Below are positions 7,093-15,177 of a DNA stretch of 64,000 nucleotides, piece by piece. The translations under genes were made by a program, and so were the position numbers. The notes below the pieces were generated by a model. The model was given only the letters and a program-made list of their open reading frames with translations. It had not been told where the DNA came from and did not search any database. This stretch comes from Streptomyces abyssomicinicus (lineage in GTDB: Bacteria > Actinomycetota > Actinomycetes > Streptomycetales > Streptomycetaceae): NCBI RefSeq assembly GCF_008974245.1, contig NZ_BBZI01000008.1, forward strand, positions 243,083-307,082, in the 5' to 3' direction. Numbering within the stretch: the first letter of the stretch is position 1; every line of letters begins with the position of its first letter.

Positions 7093-8472
7093 TCAGGCGG
7101 TCTCGTGGATCAGGTCCGCCAGCGCGCTGAGGAGCCGGTCGACGTGCTCGACCGGCGTGCCGACGCCGAAGCTCGCGCGGACCGCGTTCAGCGGGGATCC
7201 GCCGGTCTCCCCGCACTCCGCGGCCTCGTCCCGCCTCCCGCCGAGCAGGTGACGCACCAGCGGGTGGGCACAGAACAGTCCGGCCCGCACGCCGATCCCG
7301 TGGGACGAGGCGAGCCGCTCGGCCAGTTCGGCGCTGTCCCGGCCGTCCACCACGAAGGACACCACGCCCACCCGGGGCGCCTCGTCGCCGAACAGCGACA
7401 GCACCCGCACGCCGGGCAGCGCCGCGAGGCCCTCCGTGAGCCGGTCGAGCAGCGCCTGCTCGCGCTCGGCGAGCAGCGCGGGGCTGGCCTCGGTGAGCGC
7501 CCGGCAGGCGGAGGCCAGGGCGTGCACGCCCACCACGTTGGGCGATCCGGCCTCGTGCCGGGCCGGGCCGGTGTGCCACTCGACGTCCAGGCCGCCGTCC
7601 TCCCGCCGGACGACCTGGCGGCTGGCCCCGCCGCCCGCCAGGTAGGGCTCGGCGGCGTCCAGCCAGTCGGCCCGGCCGGCCAGCACCCCCGCGCCGAAGG
7701 GCGCGTACAGCTTGTGCCCGGAGAGGGCCACCCAGTCGACGTCGAGGTCCCGCACCGACACCGGCCGGTGCGGCGCGAGCTGGGCGGCGTCCAGCACGAT
7801 CCGCGCCCCGTGCGCGTGCGCCACCGCGGCGAGTTCACGCACCGGCCACAGCTCGCCGGTGACGTTGGACGCCCCGGTGACGCAGACCAGCGCGGGCCCG
7901 TCGTCCTCCCGCGCGGTGAGGGCCCGCTCCAGCGCGGCGACGGCCGCGGCGGGGCCGCCCGGCGCGTCCAGCAGGGTCACCTCGGCCCCGCGCCAGGGCA
8001 GCAGCGCCGCGTGGTGCTCGGTCTCGAAGACGTAGACCCGGCAGCCGGCCGGGAGGGCGGAGGCCAGCAGGTTGAGGGAGTCGGTGGTGGCGCGGGTGAA
8101 GACCACCTGGTCGTCCTCGCGGCAGTCGAGGAACCGGGCGACCGTCTCCCGGGCATCCTCGTACAGCTCCGTGGAGAGCCGGGACAGGTGCCCTGCGCCC
8201 CGGTGCACGCTGCCGTAGTACGGCGCGTACTCGGCGACCTCGTCCCAGACCTGGCGCAGCACCGGCGCGCTGGCCGCCTGGTCGAGCGCGGCGTACGGCA
8301 CCCGGTGGCCGGAGGCCAGCGGCACGGTGACGTCCAGCCCCAGCACCGGCAGCGGCTCGGCGAGGGAGGAGACGGCAGCGGGCCCCGGGACCGGAGCGGT
8401 GACGGCGGCGGCGGTGCAGGCGGTCGCGGTGGCGGTGGAGCAGGCGGCGGCGGCGGCGGTGGCGAACGGCAT
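7093..8472 (-). CDS. class V PLP-dependent aminotransferase / cysteine desulfurase-like enzyme
   Basis: Cytosolic fold-type I PLP enzyme of 459 residues. An Ala/Thr-rich N-terminal 40 residues precedes a NifS/CsdA-like core: TRATTDSLNLLA, HHAALLPW, VTGASNVTGE, DAAQLAPHR and the PLP lysine in LSGHKLYAPFGAG. A Cys occurs late in the chain (RAGLFCAHPLVRHLL), so desulfurase or selenocysteine-lyase-like chemistry is possible but unproven. The ATG at 8472 is preceded by ACAGGAG. A SAM-IV riboswitch lies about 250 nt upstream on the same strand, so expression should fall when SAM is plentiful, which points to sulfur or methionine metabolism. Confidence 0.85.
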   Translation of the reverse strand: MPFATAAAAACSTATATACTAAAVTAPVPGPAAVSSLAEPLPVLGLDVTVPLASGHRVPYAALDQAASAPVLRQVWDEVAEYAPYYGSVHRGAGHLSRLSTELYEDARETVARFLDCREDDQVVFTRATTDSLNLLASALPAGCRVYVFETEHHAALLPWRGAEVTLLDAPGGPAAAVAALERALTAREDDGPALVCVTGASNVTGELWPVRELAAVAHAHGARIVLDAAQLAPHRPVSVRDLDVDWVALSGHKLYAPFGAGVLAGRADWLDAAEPYLAGGGASRQVVRREDGGLDVEWHTGPARHEAGSPNVVGVHALASACRALTEASPALLAEREQALLDRLTEGLAALPGVRVLSLFGDEAPRVGVVSFVVDGRDSAELAERLASSHGIGVRAGLFCAHPLVRHLLGGRRDEAAECGETGGSPLNAVRASFGVGTPVEHVDRLLSALADLIHETA

Positions 8473-8704
8473 GGCGGACTCCTGTGAGCACGTCGGCGTA
8501 CCCCGGGGGCGGGGGCGCGGCCGACGGTGCGTCGGCCCTGCGCCGGCGCCGGCCACCAGGGACGGGACGGAGAAAGGGGGGAGGACGAAAGAGCGTAGGA
8601 CTCGGCTCGACGGCCTGCCCGGCGGGGCGAACAGCGGAAAACAGCGACCCCGACCGGTCAGGCCCGGCGCATTCGTCGGCTCACGGAAGACTCCTCGGCA
8701 ACCA

Positions 8705-8731
8705 GGACCCCTGGCATCACGGGAGGGGTCC
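8705..8731 (-). promoter_or_regulatory. switch hairpin at the 3' end of the SAM-IV aptamer
   Basis: A perfect 8-bp inverted repeat (GGACCCCT at 8705-8712 and AGGGGTCC at 8724-8731, 11-nt loop) shares its upstream arm, read on the minus strand, with the last bases of the aptamer. Formation of this hairpin would compete with aptamer folding, so it is the likely expression platform. No T-run follows, and it is about 230 nt from the start codon. Confidence 0.5.
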
Positions 8732-8843
8732 GCGCTTGCCACAGACCTTGCTGTCTGCGGCCTGGTCCTCACCCGGGGCACCCCGCCACGGACGGAGGGT
8801 TGCCGGACAGCCGGCCGGGGCCTGATGGCTGTCACTCGTGACC
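8726..8843 (-). ncRNA. SAM-IV riboswitch aptamer
   Basis: Read on the minus strand the segment begins GGTCACGAGTGACAGCCATC, continues CCGGCAACCCTCC, GGTGCCCCGGGTGA and GACCAGGC, and closes with GGCAAGCGCGGACCCC after a small variable stem (CAGACAGCAAGGTCTG). These blocks and their order match the actinobacterial SAM-IV (SAM-I/IV clan) consensus as I recall it, including the conserved GGCAACCCTCC core. The class senses S-adenosylmethionine and shuts off the downstream gene. Here that gene is the class V PLP enzyme ending at 7093. Confidence 0.92.
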
Positions 8844-8877
8844 TGCCCCGCATCCTGCCACAACCGCCGCACGCGCA

Positions 8878-8910
8878 CGAGGCGTGGTCCGCCATACGGA
8901 CCACGCCTCG
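8878..8910 (-). terminator. terminator hairpin between trpD and the SAM-IV leader
   Basis: A perfect 14-bp stem (CGAGGCGTGGTCCG and its complement) closes a 5-nt loop. It lies 60 bp after the trpD stop and just before the riboswitch, so it insulates the riboswitch transcript from trpD read-through. Confidence 0.85.
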
Positions 8911-8969
8911 CGTACACGTTCCCCGACCCGCCCCGGCGGCCCCGCCCCGGCGGCTGCGGAGTCGGCGGC

Positions 8970-10034
8970 TCAGGAGTTGCTGGCCATGACCCACCGCTCC
9001 AGGGACCGCCGGGCGGCGCCCGAGTCGAGGGACTCGGCGGCCCGGTCCATGCCGGCCCGGATCTGCTCGGCGAGCGTCCCCTCCCCCGGCTCCAGGGCGA
9101 CCAGCGCCGCCGCCGAGTTCAGCAGCACGGCGTCCCGGACCGGGCCGGTCTCGCCGGCCAGGAGGCGCCGGGCGACGTCCGCGTTGTAGGACGGGTCGCC
9201 GCCGCGCAGGGCGTCCAGCGGCGCGTACGCGACGCCCACCTCACGCGGGTCGAAGACCTCCTCACGCACCTGTCCGTCCCGCACCACCCAGACCCGGGAG
9301 GGGCCGGTCACGGTGAGCTCGTCGAGGCCGTCCTCACCGCGGAAGACCAGCGCGGAGTTGCCCGCCTCCGCGAACACACCCGCCATGATGGGCGCCATCC
9401 GCAGGTCGGCCACACCGATCGCCTGCGCCCTCACCCGTGCCGGGTTGGTCAGCGGGCCCAGGAAGTTGAAGGTGGTCCGGATGCCCAACTGGCTGCGGGC
9501 AGCAGCCACATGACGCAGCGCCGGGTGGAACTTCACCGCGAAGCAGAAGGTGATGCCGGCCTCGTTCGCGACCTCGGCCACCCGCTGCGGGGTCAGCTCC
9601 AGGTTGACGCCCAGCTTCTCCAGCACGTCCGAGGACCCGCTCGCCGAGGAGGCGGCCCGGTTGCCGTGCTTGACCACCTTCACCCCGGTGCCGGCGATCA
9701 CGATCGCGGACATGGTGGAGATGTTGACGGTCTTCGCGCCGTCGCCGCCGGTGCCCACGATGTCCACGGCGGGGCCGGGCACGTCGATCACCCGGGCGTG
9801 GTCGTACATGGCCCGCACCAGGCCGGTGATCTCCTCGACCGTCTCCCCCTTGGCCCGCAGCGCGACCACGAAGGCCGCGATCTGGGCGTCGGTGGCCTCG
9901 CCCCGCATGATCCGGTCCATCGCCCAGGCGGTGTCGTCGGCGCTCTGGTCGCGGCCCTCCAGCAGGCCGTTGAGGACGGCCGGCCAGGAACGGCCCGCCG
10001 CGGTGTCGCCTCCAGCGGGGGTCACAGCGCTCAT
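8970..10034 (-). CDS. trpD: anthranilate phosphoribosyltransferase
   Basis: This 354-residue enzyme transfers phosphoribose from PRPP to anthranilate in tryptophan synthesis. The PRPP-binding motif GTGGDGAKTVNISTMSA follows VDIV near residue 95, and KHGNRAASSASGSSDVLE and NFLGPLTNPA are family signatures. Length is normal. The ATG at 10034 has AGGAG at good spacing. No other trp gene is nearby, so it stands apart from the rest of the pathway. It is followed by a strong hairpin (8878-8910) and preceded by the qcrB terminator (10145-10173), indicating its own transcript. Confidence 0.95.
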   Translation of the reverse strand: MSAVTPAGGDTAAGRSWPAVLNGLLEGRDQSADDTAWAMDRIMRGEATDAQIAAFVVALRAKGETVEEITGLVRAMYDHARVIDVPGPAVDIVGTGGDGAKTVNISTMSAIVIAGTGVKVVKHGNRAASSASGSSDVLEKLGVNLELTPQRVAEVANEAGITFCFAVKFHPALRHVAAARSQLGIRTTFNFLGPLTNPARVRAQAIGVADLRMAPIMAGVFAEAGNSALVFRGEDGLDELTVTGPSRVWVVRDGQVREEVFDPREVGVAYAPLDALRGGDPSYNADVARRLLAGETGPVRDAVLLNSAAALVALEPGEGTLAEQIRAGMDRAAESLDSGAARRSLERWVMASNS

Positions 10035-10144
10035 ATGCCGCTCCTGATCGTCTCGGTCCGGCGGCCCGCCCGGGGCCGCGGGTTCACGGGTGGCGCCCCG
10101 GTCCGCGGGGCACCTCCCACCCTATCGATCCCGCGGACGGCGAA

Positions 10145-10173
10145 GAGCCCCGTCCGGGTGCCGGACGGGGCTC
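10145..10173 (-). terminator. terminator after qcrB
   Basis: Perfect 13-bp stem (GAGCCCCGTCCGG and complement) with a 3-nt loop, about 70 bp after the qcrB stop. It ends the qcr transcript before trpD. Confidence 0.85.
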
Positions 10174-10241
10174 CTGCCGTGGCGATCAGTTGATCAATCG
10201 GCGATCGGGGTGATCGGCCCGCTCACGCGGGGGACGGGCAC

Positions 10242-11882
10242 TCAGTGGTGACCGTGGCCGGCCTCGATCTCCTTGAACTCCTCGAGCGTGGGCTTCTCGA
10301 TCTGGTTGCCCTCGCCGTAGTAGCCCTGGCTCAGCTTGGCGCGGAGCTTCTCCGACGCCTTCACCTTGCGCTCGACACCGTTCTCGTCGACCGTCGGGCC
10401 GATCTCGGCCGGCTTGTACTGCTCGTGCGCGGTGAGGGTGTGCAGCTGCTCCTGGGAGAGCGGCTCGTGCACCTCGATGAACTCACCGTGCGGCAGGCGC
10501 TTGATGATGCCCGACTCGCGTCCGTGCAGCACCTTGTCCTTGTCCCGGCGCTGCAGGCCCAGGCAGATGCGCTTGGTCGCGATGAACACCAGCACCGGCA
10601 CCACGAACATGCCGATCCGGACGAACCAGGTGATCGCGTTGATCGACAGGTTGAAGTGGGTGGCCCACAGGTCGTTGCCGCCGCCGACGAGCAGCACGAA
10701 GTACAGCGCGATCCAGGCGGCGCCGAAGGCGGTACGCGTCGGGGCGTTGCGCGGGCGGTCCAGGATGTGGTGCTCGCGCTTGTCGCCGGTGACCCAGGAC
10801 TCGATGAACGGGTAGACCGCGATCGCGACCATGACCAGACCGAAGACCATCAGCGGGATGAAGACGCCCAGGACCAGGGTGTGGCCCCAGAAGTTGATCT
10901 CCCAGCCCGGCATGATGCGGATCAGGCCCTCGGAGAAGCCCATGTACCAGTCGGGCTGCGCGTTGGTCGACACCTGGTCCGGACGGTACGGGCCGATGTT
11001 CCAGATCGGGTTGATCGTGGCGATCGCGGACATGACCGCGATCACGCCGAACACCAGGAAGAAGAACCCGCCGGCCTTCGCCATGTACACCGGCAGCAGC
11101 GGCATGCCGACCACGTTCTTGTTGGTGCGGCCGGGACCCGCGAACTGGGTGTGCTTGTGGTAGAAGACCAGGATCAGGTGCGCCACTACGAGGCCCAGCA
11201 TGATGCCCGGCAGCAGCAGGATGTGGATCGAGTAGAAGCGGGCGATGATGTCGGTGCCCGGGAACTCGCCGCCGAAGAGGAACATCGACACGTAGGTGCC
11301 GACGACCGGGATCGACAGGATCGCACCCTGCATGAAGCGGATACCGGTGCCGGAGAGCAGGTCGTCCGGGAGCGAGTAGCCGGTGAAACCGGTGAACATG
11401 CCCAGGACGAACAGCAGGAAGCCGAACAGCCAGTTGATCTCACGCGGCTTGCGGAACGCGCCGGTGAAGAACACGCGCATCATGTGGACGAACATGCCGG
11501 CGAGGAAGACGATCGCGGCCCAGTGGTGGATCTGCCGGATCAGCAGACCGCCGCGCACCTCGAACGAGATGTTCACGGTCGACTCGAACGCCTGGGACAT
11601 CAGCTGTCCCTGCAGCGGCACGAACGAGCCGTGGTACTCCACCTCGGCCATCGACGGGTGGAAGAACAGCGTCAGGTACACACCCGTGAGGATGATGATG
11701 ATGAAGCTGTAGAGGCAGACCTCGCCCAACATGAACGACCAGTGGTCGGGGAAGATCTTGCGCATGTTGGCCTTGGCCAGGGAGAAGATCCCCAGCCGGC
11801 CGTCGGCCCAGTCGGCTACGCGCTCGCCGGCCGGGGCCTTCCCGCGGGAGCGGGAGGACTCGTTGCTGGCTGCATTACTCAT
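10242..11882 (-). CDS. qcrB: menaquinol-cytochrome c reductase, cytochrome b subunit
   Basis: This 546-residue membrane subunit of the bc1 complex holds the two b hemes and the quinol sites. Visible features are IRQIHHWAAIVFLAGMFVHMMRVFFTGAFRKPREINW, the YSLPDDLLSGTGIRF segment, the second heme-His helix region (YSIHILLLPGIMLGLVVAHLILVFYHKHTQF) read in pieces, and an actinobacterial hydrophilic C-terminal extension of over 100 residues ending in GHGHH. The ATG at 11882 overlaps the qcrA stop (ATGA). It is the last gene of the ctaE-qcrCAB run and is followed by a hairpin at 10145-10173. Confidence 0.96.
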   Translation of the reverse strand: MSNAASNESSRSRGKAPAGERVADWADGRLGIFSLAKANMRKIFPDHWSFMLGEVCLYSFIIIILTGVYLTLFFHPSMAEVEYHGSFVPLQGQLMSQAFESTVNISFEVRGGLLIRQIHHWAAIVFLAGMFVHMMRVFFTGAFRKPREINWLFGFLLFVLGMFTGFTGYSLPDDLLSGTGIRFMQGAILSIPVVGTYVSMFLFGGEFPGTDIIARFYSIHILLLPGIMLGLVVAHLILVFYHKHTQFAGPGRTNKNVVGMPLLPVYMAKAGGFFFLVFGVIAVMSAIATINPIWNIGPYRPDQVSTNAQPDWYMGFSEGLIRIMPGWEINFWGHTLVLGVFIPLMVFGLVMVAIAVYPFIESWVTGDKREHHILDRPRNAPTRTAFGAAWIALYFVLLVGGGNDLWATHFNLSINAITWFVRIGMFVVPVLVFIATKRICLGLQRRDKDKVLHGRESGIIKRLPHGEFIEVHEPLSQEQLHTLTAHEQYKPAEIGPTVDENGVERKVKASEKLRAKLSQGYYGEGNQIEKPTLEEFKEIEAGHGHH

Positions 11883-12949
11883 GATTCTCCGCGCTCCCAG
11901 AAGGCCGGACCGACGGGCTCTTCGAAGTCGCCGAGCGCCTCGAGGTACCCCTCGTCGTTCACACCGATGCGGAGCTGCGGCAGGGCGTGACCGGCAGGAC
12001 CGAAGATGACTCGGGCGCCGTCGGCGAGGTCGAAGGTGGACTGGTGGCAGGGGCACAGCACGTGGTGCGTCTGCTGCTCGTACAGGGAGATCGGGCAGCC
12101 CACGTGGGTGCAGATCTTGGAGTACGCCACGATGCCCTCGTGCGACCACTCGAGCTCGCGCTTGTCCTTGATGTCCGCCGGCTCGAGCCGGACGAGCATC
12201 AGGGCCGCCTTGGCGATCTCCTTCTGGAAGTCGTGGTCGTGCTCGTGCAGGCCCTCCGGCATGGCGAAGGTCAGCGAGCCCACGGAGATGTCCGAGGCAC
12301 GCAGCGGCTCGTGGGTGTTCATGTTCACGAGCAGCTTGCCCTTGGACCACAGGGTGTGCCGCAGCTTGGTGCCGGGCATCGGGCCCAGCTCACGCAGCAG
12401 CACGACGCCGGAGAGCGGGACCAGGGTCAGGGCGCCCAGCAGCGTGTTGCGGATGAGCTTGCGCCGGCCGAAGCCGATGCCCGACTCGGTGACGCCTTCC
12501 TTGAAGTCGGCGAACACCTGCTCGCGGACCTCCGGGGAGGCCTCGATCGGGTGGCGCTCGGCGGCGACCTCGACGTCGGACATCAGCGTGCGCGCCCAGT
12601 GGACCGCACCCGCGCCGATCGCGAACAGCGCGACGCCCAGCGTCAGGCCGAGCGAGAAGTTCAGCGCGCTGATGTGGCCCAGCGGGAAGACGTAGATGAT
12701 CTTGTCGACCGGCAGCGCCACGAAGGCGGCGATGAAGCCGACGGTCGCCAGCATCGACAGGGTGAAGAGACCGGCGACGATGCGCTCCGAGCGCTTCGCG
12801 GCCTTCTCGTCCACGTCCTGGATGCGGTGCTCGTGGGGCGGGAGCCCCGGGTCGGCGAACGGGTTGTCCTTGTCCGCCACCCCCAGCGCACCGTGTGCGT
12901 GGGCCTGCTTCTGGGGCAGGTTGTCTTCGGAAATGTCGTGGCTACTCAT
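11879..12949 (-). CDS. qcrA: menaquinol-cytochrome c reductase, Rieske iron-sulfur subunit
   Basis: This 356-residue protein carries a [2Fe-2S] cluster bound by CTHVGC and CPCH in the C-terminal domain, accepting electrons from menaquinol. The N-terminal half has three hydrophobic segments (about residues 58-80, 90-115 and 165-185), as in actinobacterial QcrA. The third is preceded by FGRRKLIRN, a twin-arginine motif; actinobacterial Rieske proteins are known to use Sec for the first helices and Tat for the last, and this sequence fits. It overlaps qcrB and qcrC by four bases each. Confidence 0.95.
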   Translation of the reverse strand: MSSHDISEDNLPQKQAHAHGALGVADKDNPFADPGLPPHEHRIQDVDEKAAKRSERIVAGLFTLSMLATVGFIAAFVALPVDKIIYVFPLGHISALNFSLGLTLGVALFAIGAGAVHWARTLMSDVEVAAERHPIEASPEVREQVFADFKEGVTESGIGFGRRKLIRNTLLGALTLVPLSGVVLLRELGPMPGTKLRHTLWSKGKLLVNMNTHEPLRASDISVGSLTFAMPEGLHEHDHDFQKEIAKAALMLVRLEPADIKDKRELEWSHEGIVAYSKICTHVGCPISLYEQQTHHVLCPCHQSTFDLADGARVIFGPAGHALPQLRIGVNDEGYLEALGDFEEPVGPAFWERGES

Positions 12950-13755
12950 GACTTCTTGGCCTTTGCGGTCCGAGCGGCGACCCAGACGGCGACGGCGACC
13001 AGGGCGCCCAGACCGAACACCCAGCCGAAGAGACCTTCGGCGACGGGGCCGAAGCCACCGAGCTTCAGACCGCCCGGGGTCGCGGAGTCGTCGCCGTTGA
13101 CCGTGTCGAGGTACGCGATGATGTCTCGCTTCTCCTGCTCCGGCATGACGGTGTCCGGGAAGGAGGGCATGTTCTGCGGACCCGTGAGCATCGCCTGGTA
13201 GATGTGCTTGGGGTCCACATCGGAGAGGTCGGGCGCGTACTTGCCGTGGGTCAGGGCGCCGCCCTCACCGGTGAAGTTGTGGCACTGGGCGCAGTTGGTG
13301 CGGTACAGCTGGCCGCCGTTGGCGACGTCGGCGCCCGCGGGGTCGTACTGCTCGGTGGTCGGAACCGCCGGGCCGGCGCCCAGGGACGCGACGTACGCCG
13401 CGAGCTGGTCGATCTCGGCCTGCGTGTAGACGACCTTCTTCTTGGGGACCTGCTGGCTCGGCTGCTGCGCGGGCATACGGCCGGTGCCGACCTGGAAGTC
13501 GACAGCGGCCGCGCCGACGCCGACCAGGCTAGGACCGTCGGACGTGCCCTGACCGCCGGTGCCGTGGCAGCTGGCGCAGCCCACGGTGTAGAGCTTCTTG
13601 CCCTCGTCGATGGCGAGGGACTGGGCTGTTTCTTCGGCCTTCGCCTCGCCCGCGGGCGCGAACGCGGCGTACAGCCCCCCAGTGGCCGCCAGCGCGAGGA
13701 TGAGGACGACGATCGCCGCCAGCGGATGGCGTCGTCGTGCGGAGAGCTTTTTCAC
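12946..13755 (-). CDS. qcrC: menaquinol-cytochrome c reductase, diheme cytochrome c subunit
   Basis: This 269-residue membrane-anchored protein contains two CxxCH heme-c sites, CASCH at 60-64 and CAQCH at 155-159, each followed by a cytochrome c domain. An N-terminal segment (about 12-32) acts as signal or anchor, and a C-terminal helix (GWVFGLGALVAVAVWVAA) anchors it. In actinobacteria this diheme protein replaces a soluble cytochrome c and passes electrons straight to the aa3 oxidase encoded nearby. Overlaps qcrA by ATGA. Confidence 0.95.
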   Translation of the reverse strand: MKKLSARRRHPLAAIVVLILALAATGGLYAAFAPAGEAKAEETAQSLAIDEGKKLYTVGCASCHGTGGQGTSDGPSLVGVGAAAVDFQVGTGRMPAQQPSQQVPKKKVVYTQAEIDQLAAYVASLGAGPAVPTTEQYDPAGADVANGGQLYRTNCAQCHNFTGEGGALTHGKYAPDLSDVDPKHIYQAMLTGPQNMPSFPDTVMPEQEKRDIIAYLDTVNGDDSATPGGLKLGGFGPVAEGLFGWVFGLGALVAVAVWVAARTAKAKKS

Positions 13756-13828
13756 GGATTACCCCGGTGTCAGGATCTTCTGCGTCGATGCTTCTGGAAT
13801 GGGAGCGGCCGCGGCGCGGCCGATCCGA

Positions 13829-14449
13829 CTACTTGATCATGTAGATCGTGGCGAAGAGGCCGATCCAGACGACATCGACGAAGTGCCAGTAGTAGGACAC
13901 GACGATCGCGGCCGTCGCCTGCTCGTGGGTGAACCGCCGGGCCGCGTAGGTACGGCCCAGGACGAACAGGAAGGCGATGAGGCCGCCTGTCACGTGAAGT
14001 CCGTGGAATCCGGTGGTCAGGTAGAACACGGAGCCGTACGGGTCGGACGAGAGCGTCAGGCCCTCGTGCGCCACCAGGGCCGTGTACTCGTACACCTGAC
14101 CGCCGACGAAGATCGCACCCATGATGAAGGTGACGATGAACCACGCCCGGAGCTTCTTCACGTCACCCTTCTCGGCGGCGAACACGCCGAGCTGGCAGGT
14201 GAGGGAGGAGAGCACCAGGATCGTGGTGTTGGCCGCCGAGAACGGGAAGTTCAGCGTGTCGGCCATTTCCGTCCAGTGATCGGTACCCGTAACCGATCGC
14301 AGGGTGAAGTACATCGCGAAGAGGGCCGCGAAGAACATCAGCTCGGAACTCAGCCAGATGATGGTTCCGACGCTGGTGAGGTTCGGCCGGTTGACCGACG
14401 GGTGCGCGTGCCCGGTTTCTACTGTCGTTGCTGTCGCCACGACCGACAT
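13829..14449 (-). CDS. ctaE: cytochrome c oxidase subunit III
   Basis: This 206-residue protein has five transmembrane segments, fewer than mitochondrial subunit III, as is normal for actinobacteria. Family signatures are SSELMFFAALFAMYF and the C-terminal FHGLHVTGG and YYWHFVDVVWIGLF. It is the first gene of the ctaE-qcrC-qcrA-qcrB series, 73 bp before qcrC. No good Shine-Dalgarno sequence precedes the ATG at 14449; instead the start codon lies inside a perfect 21-bp palindrome (14440-14460), so initiation or transcription may be controlled there. Confidence 0.95.
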   Translation of the reverse strand: MSVVATATTVETGHAHPSVNRPNLTSVGTIIWLSSELMFFAALFAMYFTLRSVTGTDHWTEMADTLNFPFSAANTTILVLSSLTCQLGVFAAEKGDVKKLRAWFIVTFIMGAIFVGGQVYEYTALVAHEGLTLSSDPYGSVFYLTTGFHGLHVTGGLIAFLFVLGRTYAARRFTHEQATAAIVVSYYWHFVDVVWIGLFATIYMIK

Positions 14450-14460
14450 TATGTCGGTCG
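14440..14460. promoter_or_regulatory. perfect palindrome spanning the ctaE start codon
   Basis: CGACCGACAT and its exact reverse complement flank a single central base. On the minus strand the ATG of ctaE forms part of the central region. It could be an operator for a dimeric regulator or an RNA hairpin hiding the start codon. No known actinobacterial consensus that I can name matches it with confidence. Confidence 0.6.
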
Positions 14461-14659
14461 CTTATCCCGCCCTCACTCCCGGGGGTGCCGTTCGGAGTGT
14501 CTGGGCCTGACGACTGGGCCGTACGGACCGGTCGACCGGCCCCGCGGGGGCGTTCCGGCGCCTTGGCGAACAGCTGTGCCGATCGGTGTCGGAGGGGTGT
14601 CGTGAGGAGTAGCATCCGCGGCATCGGTACCTGATGTTCCCTATCTTGCGGAGGCACGG

Positions 14660-15061
14660 ATGCAGGCGACCGCGACGGTGCTGCTCTACAGCGACGACGC
14701 CAACACCCGGGAGCAGGTGCGGCTCGCCGCCGGACGCCGGCCGGCCGCCGACGTGCCGCCGGTGGAGTTCGTCGAGTGCGCCACCCCGGAGGCTGTGGTC
14801 CGGGAGCTCGACAAGGGCGGGATCGACGTCTGCGTGCTGGACGGCGAGGCCGTCCCGATGGGCGGGATGGGCGTCTGCCGCCAGATCAAGGACGAGGTCT
14901 TCCACTGCCCGCCGGTGCTGCTGCTGATGGCCCGCCCGCAGGACGCCTGGCTGGCCACCTGGAGCCGGGCGGACTCGGCGGTCACCATGCCGGTGGACCC
15001 GGTGGAGTTCGCGGACGCCCTCGCGGGGCTGCTGCGCGGCCGGGCGGCCCTGACGGGCTGA
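14660..15061 (+). CDS. receiver-like (pseudo-receiver) protein of the cta cluster
   Basis: This 133-residue protein has the length and layout of a stand-alone CheY-like receiver: VLLYSDDANTREQVR at the start, DVCVLDGEAVPMGGMGVCRQIKDE around the would-be phospho-acceptor, LLLMARPQDAWL, then SAVTMPVDPVEFADAL. The acidic pair and Asp are present, but the conserved Lys before Pro in the final loop is Met (TMPVDP), so normal phosphoryl switching is doubtful. ATG 14660 has GGAGG upstream. It is divergent from ctaE and is recalled as a conserved Streptomyces neighbour of the oxidase genes; function unknown. Confidence 0.78.
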   Translation: MQATATVLLYSDDANTREQVRLAAGRRPAADVPPVEFVECATPEAVVRELDKGGIDVCVLDGEAVPMGGMGVCRQIKDEVFHCPPVLLLMARPQDAWLATWSRADSAVTMPVDPVEFADALAGLLRGRAALTG

Positions 15062-15074
15062 GCCCGCCACGCGC

Positions 15075-15128
15075 GTACGGCGGAGGGGGTGGCTGGGCCG
15101 GTCCGGCCCGCCACCCCCTCCGGCGTAC
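15075..15128. terminator. bidirectional terminator hairpin
   Basis: A 12-bp stem (CGGAGGGGGTGG at 15081-15092 with its complement at 15111-15122) is extended by an outer GTACG/CGTAC pair and an inner GGCCGG/CCGGCC stem. It lies between the convergent receiver-like and L,D-transpeptidase genes. Confidence 0.85.
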
Positions 15129-15177
15129 TCCCGCGGCGGGCTCCAGCGCGTACTCCTGGACGTCGCTCCGGCCGCCG

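Noticed and set aside
4313..7579. Very long open frame antisense to the permease and glycerate kinase
   Set aside because: High G+C keeps antisense frames open. The translation is Arg/Gly/His-rich without domains, while the sense frames encode recognisable proteins.
10180..10220. GATC-rich symmetrical sequence near the qcrB 3' end as an operator
   Set aside because: It lies downstream of the gene next to a terminator, with no promoter to control; the symmetry is imperfect.
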